A stretch of 32,402 nt of DNA from a virus, in the IMG/VR virus record IMGVR_UViG_3300037560_000147, positions 1 to 32,402 of that record, one strand, 5' to 3'. The first letter of the stretch is position 1. Every line of letters begins with the position of its first letter. Shown piece after piece: positions 8,442-16,611 of the stretch. The notes beneath the pieces were generated by a model, which was not told the origin of the DNA, ran no database searches, and saw only the letters and a program-made list of their open reading frames with translations. The position numbers were made by a program, and so were the translations under genes.

Positions 8442-8612
8442 TTACTTATGTCTCATCTTTGCCGTGGTCATTGATGACCTGACTCCCATCATTTCCCAGT
8501 ACCACGGCTCATTTTGACTACCGGAAGAGTCTTTAATTATCTCATCTATCTCTTTTATTGCTTGAGTTATTGTGTTGATGAAGTCTTTCTTGCCTTTTAC
8601 TTTAACGAACAT
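8442..8612 (-). CDS. Small unknown protein coupled to terminase
   Basis: 56 residues, ATG at 8612 with AGGTAGAGTAATT upstream. Sequence begins MFVKVKGKKDFINTITQAIK, an amphipathic helix, and contains EPWYWEMMG. The TAA stop is directly followed by the TTG start of the large terminase, which probably depends on ribosomes arriving from here. No family recognised. Confidence 0.65.
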   Translation of the reverse strand: MFVKVKGKKDFINTITQAIKEIDEIIKDSSGSQNEPWYWEMMGVRSSMTTAKMRHK

Positions 8613-8614
8613 AA

Positions 8615-8995
8615 TTACTCTACCTTTAATCTGTGTTCTTGAGATAAATAAATAGTTAACCCAAATATCCTGCCTATTCCGTGGGTGTTAAAATTATACG
8701 GTACAGTTGTCGAAAGTATAGCAAAAGAAGATAAAAGACTTGTGTGGACTTCTTTTGACATCAAGACACACTGCGGCTTTTTGTTATTATGCTCAAGCTC
8801 CATCTTATAATCTAATATTTCCTTAGCATCTTGATTGATGTTTGATATCTCGACAATAGCATTCAACTTCTCAGACATCTCTTTATTGGCTTTATCTGCA
8901 TAAAAGAAACGCTCTTCAGATAGTTTAAGCTCTTCTTCCAGCTTAATACATTTATCTAGCTGCTCATAAGCTCTTTTCTTCCATTGCCAAAACAT
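8615..8995 (-). CDS. Coiled-coil accessory protein
   Basis: 126 residues. Residues about 1-70 are charged and heptad-like (EQLDKCIKLEEELKLSEERF), the C-terminal part is hydrophobic/beta (SLLSSFAILSTTV). Start ATG overlaps the TAA of the upstream gene (TAATG). It belongs to a chain of overlapping accessory genes between the two terminase subunits; function unknown. Confidence 0.65.
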   Translation of the reverse strand: MFWQWKKRAYEQLDKCIKLEEELKLSEERFFYADKANKEMSEKLNAIVEISNINQDAKEILDYKMELEHNNKKPQCVLMSKEVHTSLLSSFAILSTTVPYNFNTHGIGRIFGLTIYLSQEHRLKVE

Positions 8996-9261
8996 TACAC
9001 CTTCTCCGCAAATTCTTTGTCAGATAACTTATACCACTCGACTTTCTTCTTCAATTCAACTATCTCCTTATTCTTAGCCGCAATCTCATCATCCTGCTTC
9101 TTGAGTAAATCCATGGCCAAATTCTTATTGTTCTCGCTCATACGGTCATTCTCAGCCATCTCATTATTATAAGTTGAGGTTTCAATGTACTTGCCTTGAG
9201 CGCTACGGTTTAATTCCATACCTCTTAAGCCGAGGTCGTATGTGTTTGGGACTTTATTCAT
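8995..9261 (-). CDS. Small coiled-coil protein
   Basis: 88 residues with a central and C-terminal helical heptad region (MDLLKKQDDEIAAKNKEIVE). Start overlaps the previous stop by ATGA and its own stop overlaps the next start (TAATG), so it is a middle member of a coupled chain. Similar coiled-coil character to the next gene suggests they could pair, which is only inference. Confidence 0.65.
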   Translation of the reverse strand: MNKVPNTYDLGLRGMELNRSAQGKYIETSTYNNEMAENDRMSENNKNLAMDLLKKQDDEIAAKNKEIVELKKKVEWYKLSDKEFAEKV

Positions 9262-9467
9262 CTTTTTGACCCATCCGCTGTTGTGTTTAATCCGCTTTCT
9301 TCTGCAAAATCACGCATATTAGTATACGAATCCAACATAGATTCATAAGCATCACAGGCATCTAATTGGGCTTGTTTGATTTCCTCTTTGGTAAACCCAT
9401 AAGGATTTCTTAATATGCCTAAAAATTTTGTATTGGTATAAGTAGTTAAATTTGTTTGATTACTCAT
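9258..9467 (-). CDS. Small unknown protein
   Basis: 69 residues, Asn/Thr-rich N-terminus then a helical part (YGFTKEEIKQAQLDACDAYE). Overlaps the upstream gene by 8 bases and the downstream one by ATGA. Its EEIKQAQLDACDAYESML segment looks like an isolated helix hairpin. Not recognised. Confidence 0.65.
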   Translation of the reverse strand: MSNQTNLTTYTNTKFLGILRNPYGFTKEEIKQAQLDACDAYESMLDSYTNMRDFAEESGLNTTADGSKR

Positions 9468-10026
9468 TATTCACCAGCCTAGAAACATCAAATCGGTCAG
9501 CTAAGTAATCGCTATCTTGGTGACTGAATGCTGAACAAGATTCGTGAACGGTTATGTCTGGGTTTTCTGGTTCTGGAGAGATATTCCAATCAGATTGAGA
9601 GACTTCAAAGTTCATTAGTGGTGGGTTAATAATAAACATTGGGTTGGCAGCTTTGAGTAGCTCATCTCTGCGCGCTTTAACTTCCTTGCATGAATATAAC
9701 CATTCGTTATTTCTATCGTTTATTTCTGTTGCAGTCATTGGCTTCAATGGACGACCTGTGTTCATATCAACACCAGCTGATTTAGCCGCTTCCTTCATCC
9801 TATTAAATAATTCATAAGTATTTAAATCACGCGTCTCATCACCTTTAATATCTGCAATCATTTCTTTAGGTAGCACATCTAATGGATCAATTCTCGTCTT
9901 ATTACCATTTTTATCTACTATATAAAAGCTATTGCCGTAAACAAGGACGTCTAAAGATAATTGATACTCTAACGCAAATGCCTTACGTAATTTTTTTTCT
10001 ACAAAGTTACTCATCTCATTCTCCAT
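9460..10026 (-). CDS. Unknown phage protein, 188 residues
   Basis: Soluble protein with an N-terminal helix, then a beta hairpin (YGNSFYIVDKNGNKTRIDPL), a helical centre and a C-terminal acidic tail. ATG at 10026; a second ATG four codons later (MSNFVEKKLRK) could also serve. Located in the accessory run between terminase subunits. No catalytic motif or known family seen. Confidence 0.65.
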   Translation of the reverse strand: MENEMSNFVEKKLRKAFALEYQLSLDVLVYGNSFYIVDKNGNKTRIDPLDVLPKEMIADIKGDETRDLNTYELFNRMKEAAKSAGVDMNTGRPLKPMTATEINDRNNEWLYSCKEVKARRDELLKAANPMFIINPPLMNFEVSQSDWNISPEPENPDITVHESCSAFSHQDSDYLADRFDVSRLVNNE

Positions 10027-10029
10027 TGT

Positions 10030-10299
10030 TTAAAATTTCGGATGGACTACTGGTACATCGTGTGGATACGGCACACCAGAAAATCCTCGCCTTGTTAGAA
10101 CGGTTTCAACTTGAGTCTTTCTATCTTCTGTTGTCCAATACGCATTATTACCTTGCCACCACACAATATCACCAACTCTTACCTTTTCTGAGTTTACATC
10201 TCTCTCAACGTAAATAGCGCACTTACTGCCATCATCTGTATCAATATAAACCTTTTCGTTAAATATTTTATGGTCTATTACTTTTCCGCCTACGCTCAT
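10030..10299 (-). CDS. Small beta-barrel-like protein
   Basis: 89 residues with repeated strand patterns and a VRVGDIVWWQGNNAYWT segment that looks like an SH3/KOW-type small barrel. Its ATG overlaps the stop of the upstream gene by ATGA, so translation is coupled. The C-terminus is Pro/His rich (VPYPHDVPVVHPKF). Function unknown. Confidence 0.65.
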   Translation of the reverse strand: MSVGGKVIDHKIFNEKVYIDTDDGSKCAIYVERDVNSEKVRVGDIVWWQGNNAYWTTEDRKTQVETVLTRRGFSGVPYPHDVPVVHPKF

Positions 10300-10475
10300 T
10301 TCTCATCCAACCCTTTAATCATTAATGTTAATCGGAGTATCGACTTCTCTTCACCTAACTTGCATTGACGGTGATACCAGTCATAAGAGCGTCCGATATA
10401 AAGAAGAAACTCAGATACTTGCCAGCCTTTTGATTTGATTTGGCCGGTATATTTGGTTGTGTATTGGTTACTCAT
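10296..10475 (-). CDS. Small unknown protein, possible DNA-binding
   Basis: 59 residues, ATG at 10475 with GAGGT just upstream (GTGAGGTATTATG) and a TGA that overlaps the next ATG. Sequence GQIKSKGWQVSEFLLYIGRS followed by YDWYHRQCKLG has two amphipathic helices with a basic surface, reminiscent of a short helix-turn-helix protein. That reading is tentative; the gene itself is supported by ribosome site and overlap. Confidence 0.6.
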   Translation of the reverse strand: MSNQYTTKYTGQIKSKGWQVSEFLLYIGRSYDWYHRQCKLGEEKSILRLTLMIKGLDEK

Positions 10476-10481
10476 AATACC

Positions 10482-11045
10482 TCACGCAGCATGAATTAAC
10501 TCCAAAGAATTAACTGGACGCTCGTTTCGACTAGCGTTTAATAAAATTCTTTGTCGTATCTCACCCTGTTTGTCTGCTTGCTTATCTTTAATTGCTTGAA
10601 GGTGATCGAGTACAGATAAATCAGCTTGCTCAATAAATACTTGCTCTTGCTGCTTAATACCAAATAAAGACTGCAAGTTACCATCCCAGTGTTCGTTATT
10701 ATACATTCTTTCAGCCATAGCTTTAGGGCTCGCATCAATATCAAAAGATCTGCATTCAACAAAGCTGGAAGGTATATTTACGTTAAGATGCTTTATAGAA
10801 GCAATCCAATTAACATGTATGGGTGCTTGATCTGGCCTAGAATAATCGTAACGAAACATATCAGACACAGCTACCAACTCTAAAACTTCATGCCTTAATC
10901 TAAAATGACACTCTGCCCGACAATGATCTTGATTCATTGATACAACCCAACCACAGTGCTGCAGGTCGAATAGCGTTGTTCGCCATCCAGCCCACCGCAC
11001 TTCAAAGTTACTGTCGATACGCATACCATCCGTACCTGACATCAT
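10482..11045 (-). CDS. Unknown phage protein, 187 residues
   Basis: Mixed alpha/beta protein with several Trp, Cys and His in the first half (FEVRWAGWRTTLFDLQHCGW, DHCRAECHFR) and a helical C-terminus. It begins at one of two adjacent ATGs (11045 or 11042) overlapping the previous TAA. The Cys/His cluster might bind metal but no standard spacing is seen. Family not recognised. Confidence 0.65.
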   Translation of the reverse strand: MMSGTDGMRIDSNFEVRWAGWRTTLFDLQHCGWVVSMNQDHCRAECHFRLRHEVLELVAVSDMFRYDYSRPDQAPIHVNWIASIKHLNVNIPSSFVECRSFDIDASPKAMAERMYNNEHWDGNLQSLFGIKQQEQVFIEQADLSVLDHLQAIKDKQADKQGEIRQRILLNASRNERPVNSLELIHAA

Positions 11046-11239
11046 TAGAAATTACCTTGCTCAATTTTTAATTCAAGGTCGGCAATCTCACGATCGATAT
11101 TATCTAACACAGTTTTCGCTGCATTACGTTCTTTTAGTTTCGCTTTGTATAAGCTAACTGCTCGCTTAACCTCTTCTTTTGCAATCTCTGCTTTAGCCTG
11201 GTCAAGGATTGAATTTTCAACTTGCTTTAATTCGGTCAT
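11045..11239 (-). CDS. Short coiled-coil protein
   Basis: 64 residues, almost entirely one charged amphipathic helix (KAKLKERNAAKTVLDNIDRE), with a TAATG overlap into the next gene. ATG is 1 base after the stop of the 54-residue gene upstream. Short coiled coils of this type are common next to terminase genes, with no proven function that I can assign. Confidence 0.65.
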   Translation of the reverse strand: MTELKQVENSILDQAKAEIAKEEVKRAVSLYKAKLKERNAAKTVLDNIDREIADLELKIEQGNF

Positions 11240-11240
11240 T

Positions 11241-11405
11241 TTATATTCTCACTATTTTGATTTTAAAGGGGAAGAGTTTCTTCCAGATAGATCGGTTTCT
11301 TTTATCGATGATTCGCTTCTTTTCTGCATCTACAGCAGTTCGAAAATCATCATCGTTAACCTCTTTCTTAGCGGCTGCAATTATATCAGCTGCAGAGTTT
11401 TTCAT
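11241..11405 (-). CDS. Small basic amphipathic protein
   Basis: 54 residues: MKNSAADIIAAAKKEVNDDD, a helix rich in Lys/Arg (AEKKRIIDKRNRSIWKKLFP) and a C-terminal hydrophobic-basic end (FKIKIVRI). Ribosome site GAGGTG precedes the ATG (GAGGTGTATCATG). Unrecognised; composition resembles a membrane-surface or nucleic-acid-binding peptide. Confidence 0.65.
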   Translation of the reverse strand: MKNSAADIIAAAKKEVNDDDFRTAVDAEKKRIIDKRNRSIWKKLFPFKIKIVRI

Positions 11406-11467
11406 GATACACCTCATAAGTTATGTTTACGAGAAGAATCTTATCATTTAGCAGTAGAAACTGATAG

Positions 11468-11968
11468 TTATTTATCGCCTTTAGTGAGCAAAAAGGCTAA
11501 TTTACGGGCTAAATCTTCATTTGAGAGGGATTTTGTTTCAATTGCACCACCATCTTTACCGGTGTGCTCGTGTTTTTGGGCGGCTTCCCAACCTTCCATT
11601 GTTGATATTTGTTTGATTGCAGAGAGCTTTGGTTGGACTTTATATTTAAATTCATCTTCATCGTCAATATCAATGCGACCTATATCAGAAAGGATTTCAA
11701 GAGCTTCATCCCTTACCATTATTGAGTTACCGGCCATTTTTTCCACTAAACTATCAGAAAAAGCCTTAACCCTATCAGTACCTAACATCCTAGAAACATT
11801 AGCATCGGCTGACTTATGACTCTTAGACCTCCCTCCAGCCTCATAGTAAGCCGCTCTTTGACTCATACTACCTTGGATGTGATTTATTACAGTAAGGCGT
11901 TCAAGCTTAGTACAGGCGTTATACAGCTCTTTTTGTTTATCAGTGAATTTGAATTCTTTTTTAGGCAT
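11468..11968 (-). CDS. Terminase small subunit
   Basis: 166 residues. N-terminal helix-turn-helix region with MSQRAAYYEAGGRSKSHKSA followed by ANVSRMLGTDRVKAF matches the small-terminase pattern of a kQ..a...AGy...sA...g..ll.n..v...; the C-terminal part has KQISTMEGWEAAQKHEH and TGKDGG, also typical. It would recognise phage DNA and deliver it to the large subunit. Unusually, about 3 kb and ten small genes separate it from the large subunit at 6798-8441. Confidence 0.8.
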   Translation of the reverse strand: MPKKEFKFTDKQKELYNACTKLERLTVINHIQGSMSQRAAYYEAGGRSKSHKSADANVSRMLGTDRVKAFSDSLVEKMAGNSIMVRDEALEILSDIGRIDIDDEDEFKYKVQPKLSAIKQISTMEGWEAAQKHEHTGKDGGAIETKSLSNEDLARKLAFLLTKGDK

Positions 11969-12284
11969 GATAAAACGCTGAACGTATATTTTTCATAGTG
12001 ATACAAATTTCATTAACGATTTGTTGTTTTGAAGTTATTGCTTTTTTGTATGAATAATGAAAGTCCTTTGCTCCCCATTTATTCATCATTTGTTTTATTA
12101 TGGAAGGTGGTACTTGATGCGTTGAATTACCTGGTTCTGGTAACTCCTCTCTCTCACTACATAGGAAGGCGCTAGTTATGAGTACTTTTGGAATAATATC
12201 AGTGGAGTTATCGACCCATACATAATAAATCGTCTGCCCTTGCCTGATATTACTAGTGTTTGGCTTTATGTTAGATTTGTTCAT
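11961..12284 (-). CDS. Unknown protein upstream of small terminase
   Basis: 107 residues. N-terminal beta pattern (GQTIYYVWVDNSTDIIPKV) and a C-terminal basic helical part with two Tyr-Lys runs. ATGA overlap with the upstream gene and 8-base overlap with the terminase start place it in the same coupled chain. No family seen. Confidence 0.65.
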   Translation of the reverse strand: MNKSNIKPNTSNIRQGQTIYYVWVDNSTDIIPKVLITSAFLCSEREELPEPGNSTHQVPPSIIKQMMNKWGAKDFHYSYKKAITSKQQIVNEICITMKNIRSAFYHA

Positions 12285-12508
12285 AACAATTTAAAGCTTT
12301 GTTCAAGCGCTGCTATACGAATTATTGTGATATTTACAAGGGAGGCTTTAAAGTCTTTAAAAATAGACTCTAGTGGAAAGTCATTATCTTCAAGAGGTAG
12401 TATAAATAAATGGTTTATAGTCATTGGATCGAGTCGAACTAAGAACTGTTTATTTTGCTCAATTTCTGTCTGTATTTTTTTGGCTTTAATTAAAGTTTCA
12501 TTATTCAT
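12281..12508 (-). CDS. Small unknown protein, probably first gene of the terminase chain
   Basis: 75 residues from the ATG at 12508, chosen because GAGAG precedes it (CGAGAGAAATATTATG). An in-frame start at 12568 would add 20 residues reading through a GC-rich hairpin and is unlikely. Helical N-terminus then a hydrophobic segment (MTINHLFILPLED) and a C-terminal hydrophobic helix. No upstream gene overlaps it, so a transcript start or processed end probably lies just before it. Confidence 0.65.
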   Translation of the reverse strand: MNNETLIKAKKIQTEIEQNKQFLVRLDPMTINHLFILPLEDNDFPLESIFKDFKASLVNITIIRIAALEQSFKLL

Positions 12509-12712
12509 AATATTTCTCTCGTTTAGAGTCCATCCGTGAACTAAGTCTAAGTTAGGTTTTCTCCCCATTTCGCCAACTGGCGGGGATCTTCCAGCAAATA
12601 AGGATTTTAAACCCTGGCTACTATGTTATTCATCTGCTTATGCGTTACTACAAGGCTGTAAGGACTACCTTAACTAACATTACAAACATTGGGACACAGT
12701 GACCCATGGCAA
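12509..12712 (-). other. Intergenic region with hairpins separating two gene blocks
   Basis: About 200 bases without a convincing gene. It holds a GC-rich hairpin at 12565-12587 (CCCC and GGGG outer arms around CGCC-AACT-GGCG) and a near-palindrome GGGACACAGTGACCC at 12691-12705. Neither has a T-run, so they are not classical terminators. A TTGTAG box on the minus strand has no good -10 partner. Likely a transcription or processing boundary between the fibre-like and terminase blocks. Confidence 0.4.
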
Positions 12713-12982
12713 TTAGACTGCGGTTACTGATACACCTATTGCTGTGGCGTCTGTACCGCCTGAAATTGTTGCTGTTACGACATCGTTATTGACGGTGCCT
12801 AAACGAATACCTCCTGGCTTAAAAAAAGTTTTGGCAATAGCGTTTCCCAGTGAATCTCCGTCCACTTCTATTATTACGCTAGCTGAGTCTCGAAAATTGC
12901 CAGATACATTAATTCTCACTTCACCGGTTACAGTAACTGATTGTTTTTCACCCTTTGCGCCTGCTGTAATTAATGCCGCCAC
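12713..12982 (-). CDS. Small beta-rich virion-like protein
   Basis: 89 residues starting with GTG at 12982, overlapping the preceding TAG (TAGTG). Ala/Gly/Val/Thr-rich with regular strands (SVTVTGEVRINVSGNF, VTATISGGTDATAIGVSVTAV), the style of phage surface or cement proteins. It is the last gene of the fibre-like block. No specific family. Confidence 0.65.
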   Translation of the reverse strand: MAALITAGAKGEKQSVTVTGEVRINVSGNFRDSASVIIEVDGDSLGNAIAKTFFKPGGIRLGTVNNDVVTATISGGTDATAIGVSVTAV

Positions 12983-13209
12983 TATTCTATCTCCGTCACT
13001 ATATCTTTTACAAAATCAATCGCTATATCTGTTACAAATCTAACTTTAAAAAATGTTGCGGCTGATACGATTAATCCTGCTAGTATACCACCATAAACAC
13101 TTAAAAGAGTCTGCCTGTCTGCTTGAGCTATCGTGCCGTCAGGAATAGGCAAAAGCCCTGTACTAACAGCTAGTGCAGAGTTTCTTTTTGCTAAGGTATT
13201 AATTGCCAT
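12982..13209 (-). CDS. Small protein with one membrane-like segment
   Basis: 75 residues. Hydrophobic stretch YGGILAGLIVSAATFF (about 39-54) flanked by a polar N-terminus and an acidic amphipathic C-terminus (DIAIDFVKDIVTEIE). ATG overlaps the previous TAA (TAATG). One membrane span and small size would fit a holin-like or membrane-anchored accessory protein; I cannot choose between them. Confidence 0.6.
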   Translation of the reverse strand: MAINTLAKRNSALAVSTGLLPIPDGTIAQADRQTLLSVYGGILAGLIVSAATFFKVRFVTDIAIDFVKDIVTEIE

Positions 13210-13403
13210 TAAAAGTGCTCTTCTGAATTATCGCCTGGAGTCTTTTTAACTAAGTACTTATATTTAAACTCACCATCACCAAAATTAAACTCAAACGTTT
13301 GCCCATTCTCCATGCTTGCCGGTAGTGTCACAATACAATCTTGGTTAAGAGGTATCCTTAAAGAGCTGAGCTCTGCGGGTGTTCCTATTATTGATTTAAG
13401 CAT
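13209..13403 (-). CDS. Small beta protein
   Basis: 64 residues with strand pattern CIVTLPASMENGQTFEFNFG then EFKYKYLVKK; resembles a compact phage beta-sandwich. Coupled both sides: 8-base overlap upstream, TAATG downstream. Unknown role. Confidence 0.6.
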   Translation of the reverse strand: MLKSIIGTPAELSSLRIPLNQDCIVTLPASMENGQTFEFNFGDGEFKYKYLVKKTPGDNSEEHF

Positions 13404-13809
13404 TAATTATCTTCTCTGCCGTTATAATTGCCTGAGTGATGTTTTTATCTATTACCTCGACGCCTAGTTGCCTGGCCTTAACAACCCTCTCAAGGATACA
13501 TTGATTGTATTGTCCGTCCCGCACTTCATCGGGTTCAGACATCTCTAACTGATTGGCAATATGTTGAGCTTGAAGTAAGTGAACTAATGCTGTTTTTGCG
13601 TGTCTTACTTTACTTTTTTCTTTCTTGGATGTTTGCTGCTCTCTTGCTACAGCTAAACTTTGCCTTAACTTATCCTTTTCCAACTCATGAAACTTATTTT
13701 CAGTCTCTTTATCCTTTAAGGTTTCTTCCAATAACTCAAGTAGGCGAGCCGCATCCTGAGTTTGCTTAGGAGCTGGACCTCTTGTTATGTTAAATCCTAA
13801 AAATCTCAT
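13396..13809 (-). CDS. Coiled-coil protein
   Basis: 137 residues from the ATG at 13809. GGGGAGAG lies 6-7 bases upstream and the ATG overlaps the preceding TGA (ATGA), which favours it over the in-frame GTG two codons earlier. Long charged helix around LLELLEETLKDKETENKFHE and KLRQSLAVAREQQ. Follows the large fibre-like gene, so could be a chaperone or oligomerisation factor for it; that is inference. Confidence 0.65.
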   Translation of the reverse strand: MRFLGFNITRGPAPKQTQDAARLLELLEETLKDKETENKFHELEKDKLRQSLAVAREQQTSKKEKSKVRHAKTALVHLLQAQHIANQLEMSEPDEVRDGQYNQCILERVVKARQLGVEVIDKNITQAIITAEKIINA

Positions 13810-16394
13810 ATCCACTCTCCCCTAACAAATGTGACAGTATCGTCTGATACCGTTGATGTGCCTATTGTACCAGAATCGGCGTCATTTCTCAGTAAGCCGG
13901 TTGTTGCTGTCTGGGTCATCTTGTTGCGGGCTATTGTAAAGTTAAACCCTAACTTATCTTTTATTGATGATGTGGCTGCAGGTACGCTGCTTGGCTCTGC
14001 AAATAAGTCTACAGTCATAACGTCAAGCATTTCTAAATTAACCTCTGCCTGAGTTGGTAGTGCAGCAATTAGAGTCGGTATATCGTCGGCTTGTAGTTCG
14101 TTAGTATCAGCTTCAATAGCGTCAATACTTGCTTGAGTTGCTGTAGATAAATTAACAGGACTTGATGGTAACATAACGTAACCAGAGGTTGAATCAGGGT
14201 TGACGCCCCATGTTCCGTCTACTGTTGCAATCTTAGTGCTTCCATCGTAAGAGAGTACAAGCTTTGCTTGATCTTCACCTGTACCAGATCGAATAAAAAC
14301 AATTTGACCAGGATAAGAATTATTATCTGAGCTTGCTAGTGTATTGAGAGTAATTGTTGAAGCGCCGCCTGCTTGAGCCAAACCTTCGTTAACATGTTCT
14401 CGCCCTGCATCGCTTAAAAGGATGAATTCGGTAGTAGCGTCAGGGTTAACCTTCCAATTTCTGTCCACTGTTGCAGTTTTAGTGGCTCCATCATATTGCA
14501 AAATATTTCTAGATTGTCCTGGACCGGTTCCGCCAGGTCCGGTAAGCACTCTTGACGGATCATAAGCGCCATCAACTGCCGATGCACCTGTATCGAGCTG
14601 TATTTGGTTGTTGCCAGTTCCAGGCCCTTGAGCCGTATTTTCTCTAATAATAAACGAACCTGCGCCACGGAGAACCTTACCAGCAGAGCCGGATATATCG
14701 TGATTGGCTTTTGAAATAATTCTATCCCAAATAGCTTTGGCAATCTCTACCATGCCGGTAGCAGTGGAAACGATAGCGTCTAACCCTGTTGCTGCTAGTG
14801 AATAACCTGTTTTATCTGCTATTCCAGTTGTATTATCATCAGTTGTAATAGTTACGCCGCCTGTATTAGTTACCTTCCAGTCTCCGCGTTGATTAACTGT
14901 ACCACTAGAGGACGCAGCATAAATAATTTGACCTTTTCCAGATATGCTAAATAAATCAGTGCCAAGTGTGTTTAGGTTTCTAATTTCAATACCTTGATCA
15001 TAATCTGGCATTGTTAAGTTAACGTTGGCAACAGTTGCACCTGTATCGAGAATTGGAGTTGATGAACCTGCGACAGATGAGTGACTATTGGCTATTTCAT
15101 AATCGCCAGCGGCTGAAAAAGTTATTGTTCCATTTAATCCACAAGCGTTGGCAACAAAAGGAACGAGAGTACAAGTGCCTAACTCACTTCTTGCAAATTC
15201 TGGTCTAGTTGCGCCTGTACCAGTTCCGCTAACTATGGCACCCTCAAAATGTGCGCTTGCAATTGATTGCCCATTTAAATCTAGCGTCCAGTTATCGCCA
15301 AATAATGAGTAGTTATCACTATTAGCTGATAATTGAATTGTTGACCCATTTATAATATGGAAATCTGTTATCCCAAGTAAGCCAGATAAAGTTAAAGCGG
15401 CCGCCCATGTTGATACTTTATTGTCTCCCACTCCATCCACAAACGGCTCTGTATTGGTGTTAGATGCATTGGTATCAACCCAAATTGAACCATTTGCATA
15501 ACCGACTGACCTTGAGGTAGATGATTTAGATACGAATACTTGATCTGTGTCGAAGCTAGAACTTGTTAATCCGGTGTTGTTTACGCGAATTTGAACTTGA
15601 CCAGTAATATCAGATACAACCATATTAGAAAACATAGTGAATGTGTGGACAACATCACCGGATGAATTGGTTCCTTCTAACGTTCCTATCTGCACCCAAA
15701 CAGGGGAGGCGTCCGATCCTGTATTTCCAGAAATTATAAAATCATCATTACCGCTATTATATATGCCTGTAAATGTGACGCTGACCGGGGCTGCATCACC
15801 CCCTATATCAAACTTATAAATAGCATCCAGCGTACCAGCCGCATCGCTTAGCTCGTGCCTAGTACCGTCCAAAGGTATTGTAACATCTTCATCATTAACC
15901 TCTGAACCGGTTGTCAATGTAAAGCCATTAGGTGCCGCAATAACTGACACATTAATGGCCGCACCAATATTTGCAATCTGACTAAGACTGTCATTAAGTG
16001 CTGAGTTACCAAATACTGAATCGTTGACAATAGCGTAACCATCACCTGTCTGTGCGACACTTGCCGTGTCTAAATCAAATGCATGTTCAGCAGACGCATT
16101 ACCATAAGTTTCTATTTCAACATCTGCATCTAACCAGACCTTAGTGGCTGTTTGATCAATGAAAATTAAAGAAATCCTAGCGGCCTGCATCTCTGTAGCT
16201 GAGACGGCAATAGAATATTTTGAGCCTTCATCAACGAAACCGGTTGTTATATTAGCTTCTGCGCCTTCGTCCTTAGTAATCTTTACATCACCAGAGGCAT
16301 AAACAGCATCAACTCGAAAATCAATACCATCAATTTCAAACAAGCTGAATGGAATTGTCGTTGCAACACCGTATTTCCTTAGAATAGCAGTCAT
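13806..16394 (-). CDS. Large beta-rich tail fibre/receptor-type virion protein
   Basis: 862 residues, the largest protein in the window. Ser/Thr/Gly/Asp-rich with continuous beta-strand pattern, no signal peptide. Start KYGVATTIPFSLFEIDGIDF resembles N-termini of phage surface proteins. A short helical motif AIWDRIISKANHDISGSAGK (near 565-585) is common in phage fibre-like proteins. Two related modules follow, about 595-662 and 678-741, each with YDG(A/S)TK.ATVD..W.VNPD. The C-terminus is helical then TTGLLRNDADSGTI. Probably virion surface or host contact; no enzyme motif seen. Confidence 0.65.
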   Translation of the reverse strand: MTAILRKYGVATTIPFSLFEIDGIDFRVDAVYASGDVKITKDEGAEANITTGFVDEGSKYSIAVSATEMQAARISLIFIDQTATKVWLDADVEIETYGNASAEHAFDLDTASVAQTGDGYAIVNDSVFGNSALNDSLSQIANIGAAINVSVIAAPNGFTLTTGSEVNDEDVTIPLDGTRHELSDAAGTLDAIYKFDIGGDAAPVSVTFTGIYNSGNDDFIISGNTGSDASPVWVQIGTLEGTNSSGDVVHTFTMFSNMVVSDITGQVQIRVNNTGLTSSSFDTDQVFVSKSSTSRSVGYANGSIWVDTNASNTNTEPFVDGVGDNKVSTWAAALTLSGLLGITDFHIINGSTIQLSANSDNYSLFGDNWTLDLNGQSIASAHFEGAIVSGTGTGATRPEFARSELGTCTLVPFVANACGLNGTITFSAAGDYEIANSHSSVAGSSTPILDTGATVANVNLTMPDYDQGIEIRNLNTLGTDLFSISGKGQIIYAASSSGTVNQRGDWKVTNTGGVTITTDDNTTGIADKTGYSLAATGLDAIVSTATGMVEIAKAIWDRIISKANHDISGSAGKVLRGAGSFIIRENTAQGPGTGNNQIQLDTGASAVDGAYDPSRVLTGPGGTGPGQSRNILQYDGATKTATVDRNWKVNPDATTEFILLSDAGREHVNEGLAQAGGASTITLNTLASSDNNSYPGQIVFIRSGTGEDQAKLVLSYDGSTKIATVDGTWGVNPDSTSGYVMLPSSPVNLSTATQASIDAIEADTNELQADDIPTLIAALPTQAEVNLEMLDVMTVDLFAEPSSVPAATSSIKDKLGFNFTIARNKMTQTATTGLLRNDADSGTIGTSTVSDDTVTFVRGEWI

Positions 16395-16395
16395 G

Positions 16396-16608
16396 CTACA
16401 CCCCTAATGTGGCCTGTAAAGCCGCAACAAATGCATTACGTTGGGCTATAATTTCGTCTTTATCTTCTTGCGTAGGTGAATCTGTATGTAATGATGTCGC
16501 TTTATCAACCCAATTGGCTACCTGAACTTGAAGCGATTCTTTTTGTCGCTTAAGGTTTTGATACTCTTCATCACGTAATTTTTGTTGATCTCTAGCTTCA
16601 TAACTCAT
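16396..16608 (-). CDS. Small charged helical protein
   Basis: 70 residues, helical with heptad pattern (QQKLRDEEYQNLKRQKESLQ) then EIIAQRNAFVAALQATLGV. Sits one base ahead of the large fibre-like gene, between two beta-rich virion proteins. May be an oligomerisation or assembly factor. Not recognised. Confidence 0.65.
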   Translation of the reverse strand: MSYEARDQQKLRDEEYQNLKRQKESLQVQVANWVDKATSLHTDSPTQEDKDEIIAQRNAFVAALQATLGV

Positions 16609-16611
16609 TTT

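Noticed and set aside
11145-11819. Long plus-strand open frame (224 codons) opposite the small terminase
   Set aside because: It is antisense to three overlapping minus-strand genes with good ribosome sites; its translation is Ser/Leu-rich and lacks protein-like features.
12509-12568. N-terminal extension of the 75-residue gene
   Set aside because: It passes through a GC hairpin, and a good ribosome site precedes the internal ATG at 12508.
12650-12706. 19-codon minus-strand frame starting ATGGGTCAC in the intergenic region
   Set aside because: No ribosome site, very short, and it overlaps a palindrome; no support as a gene.
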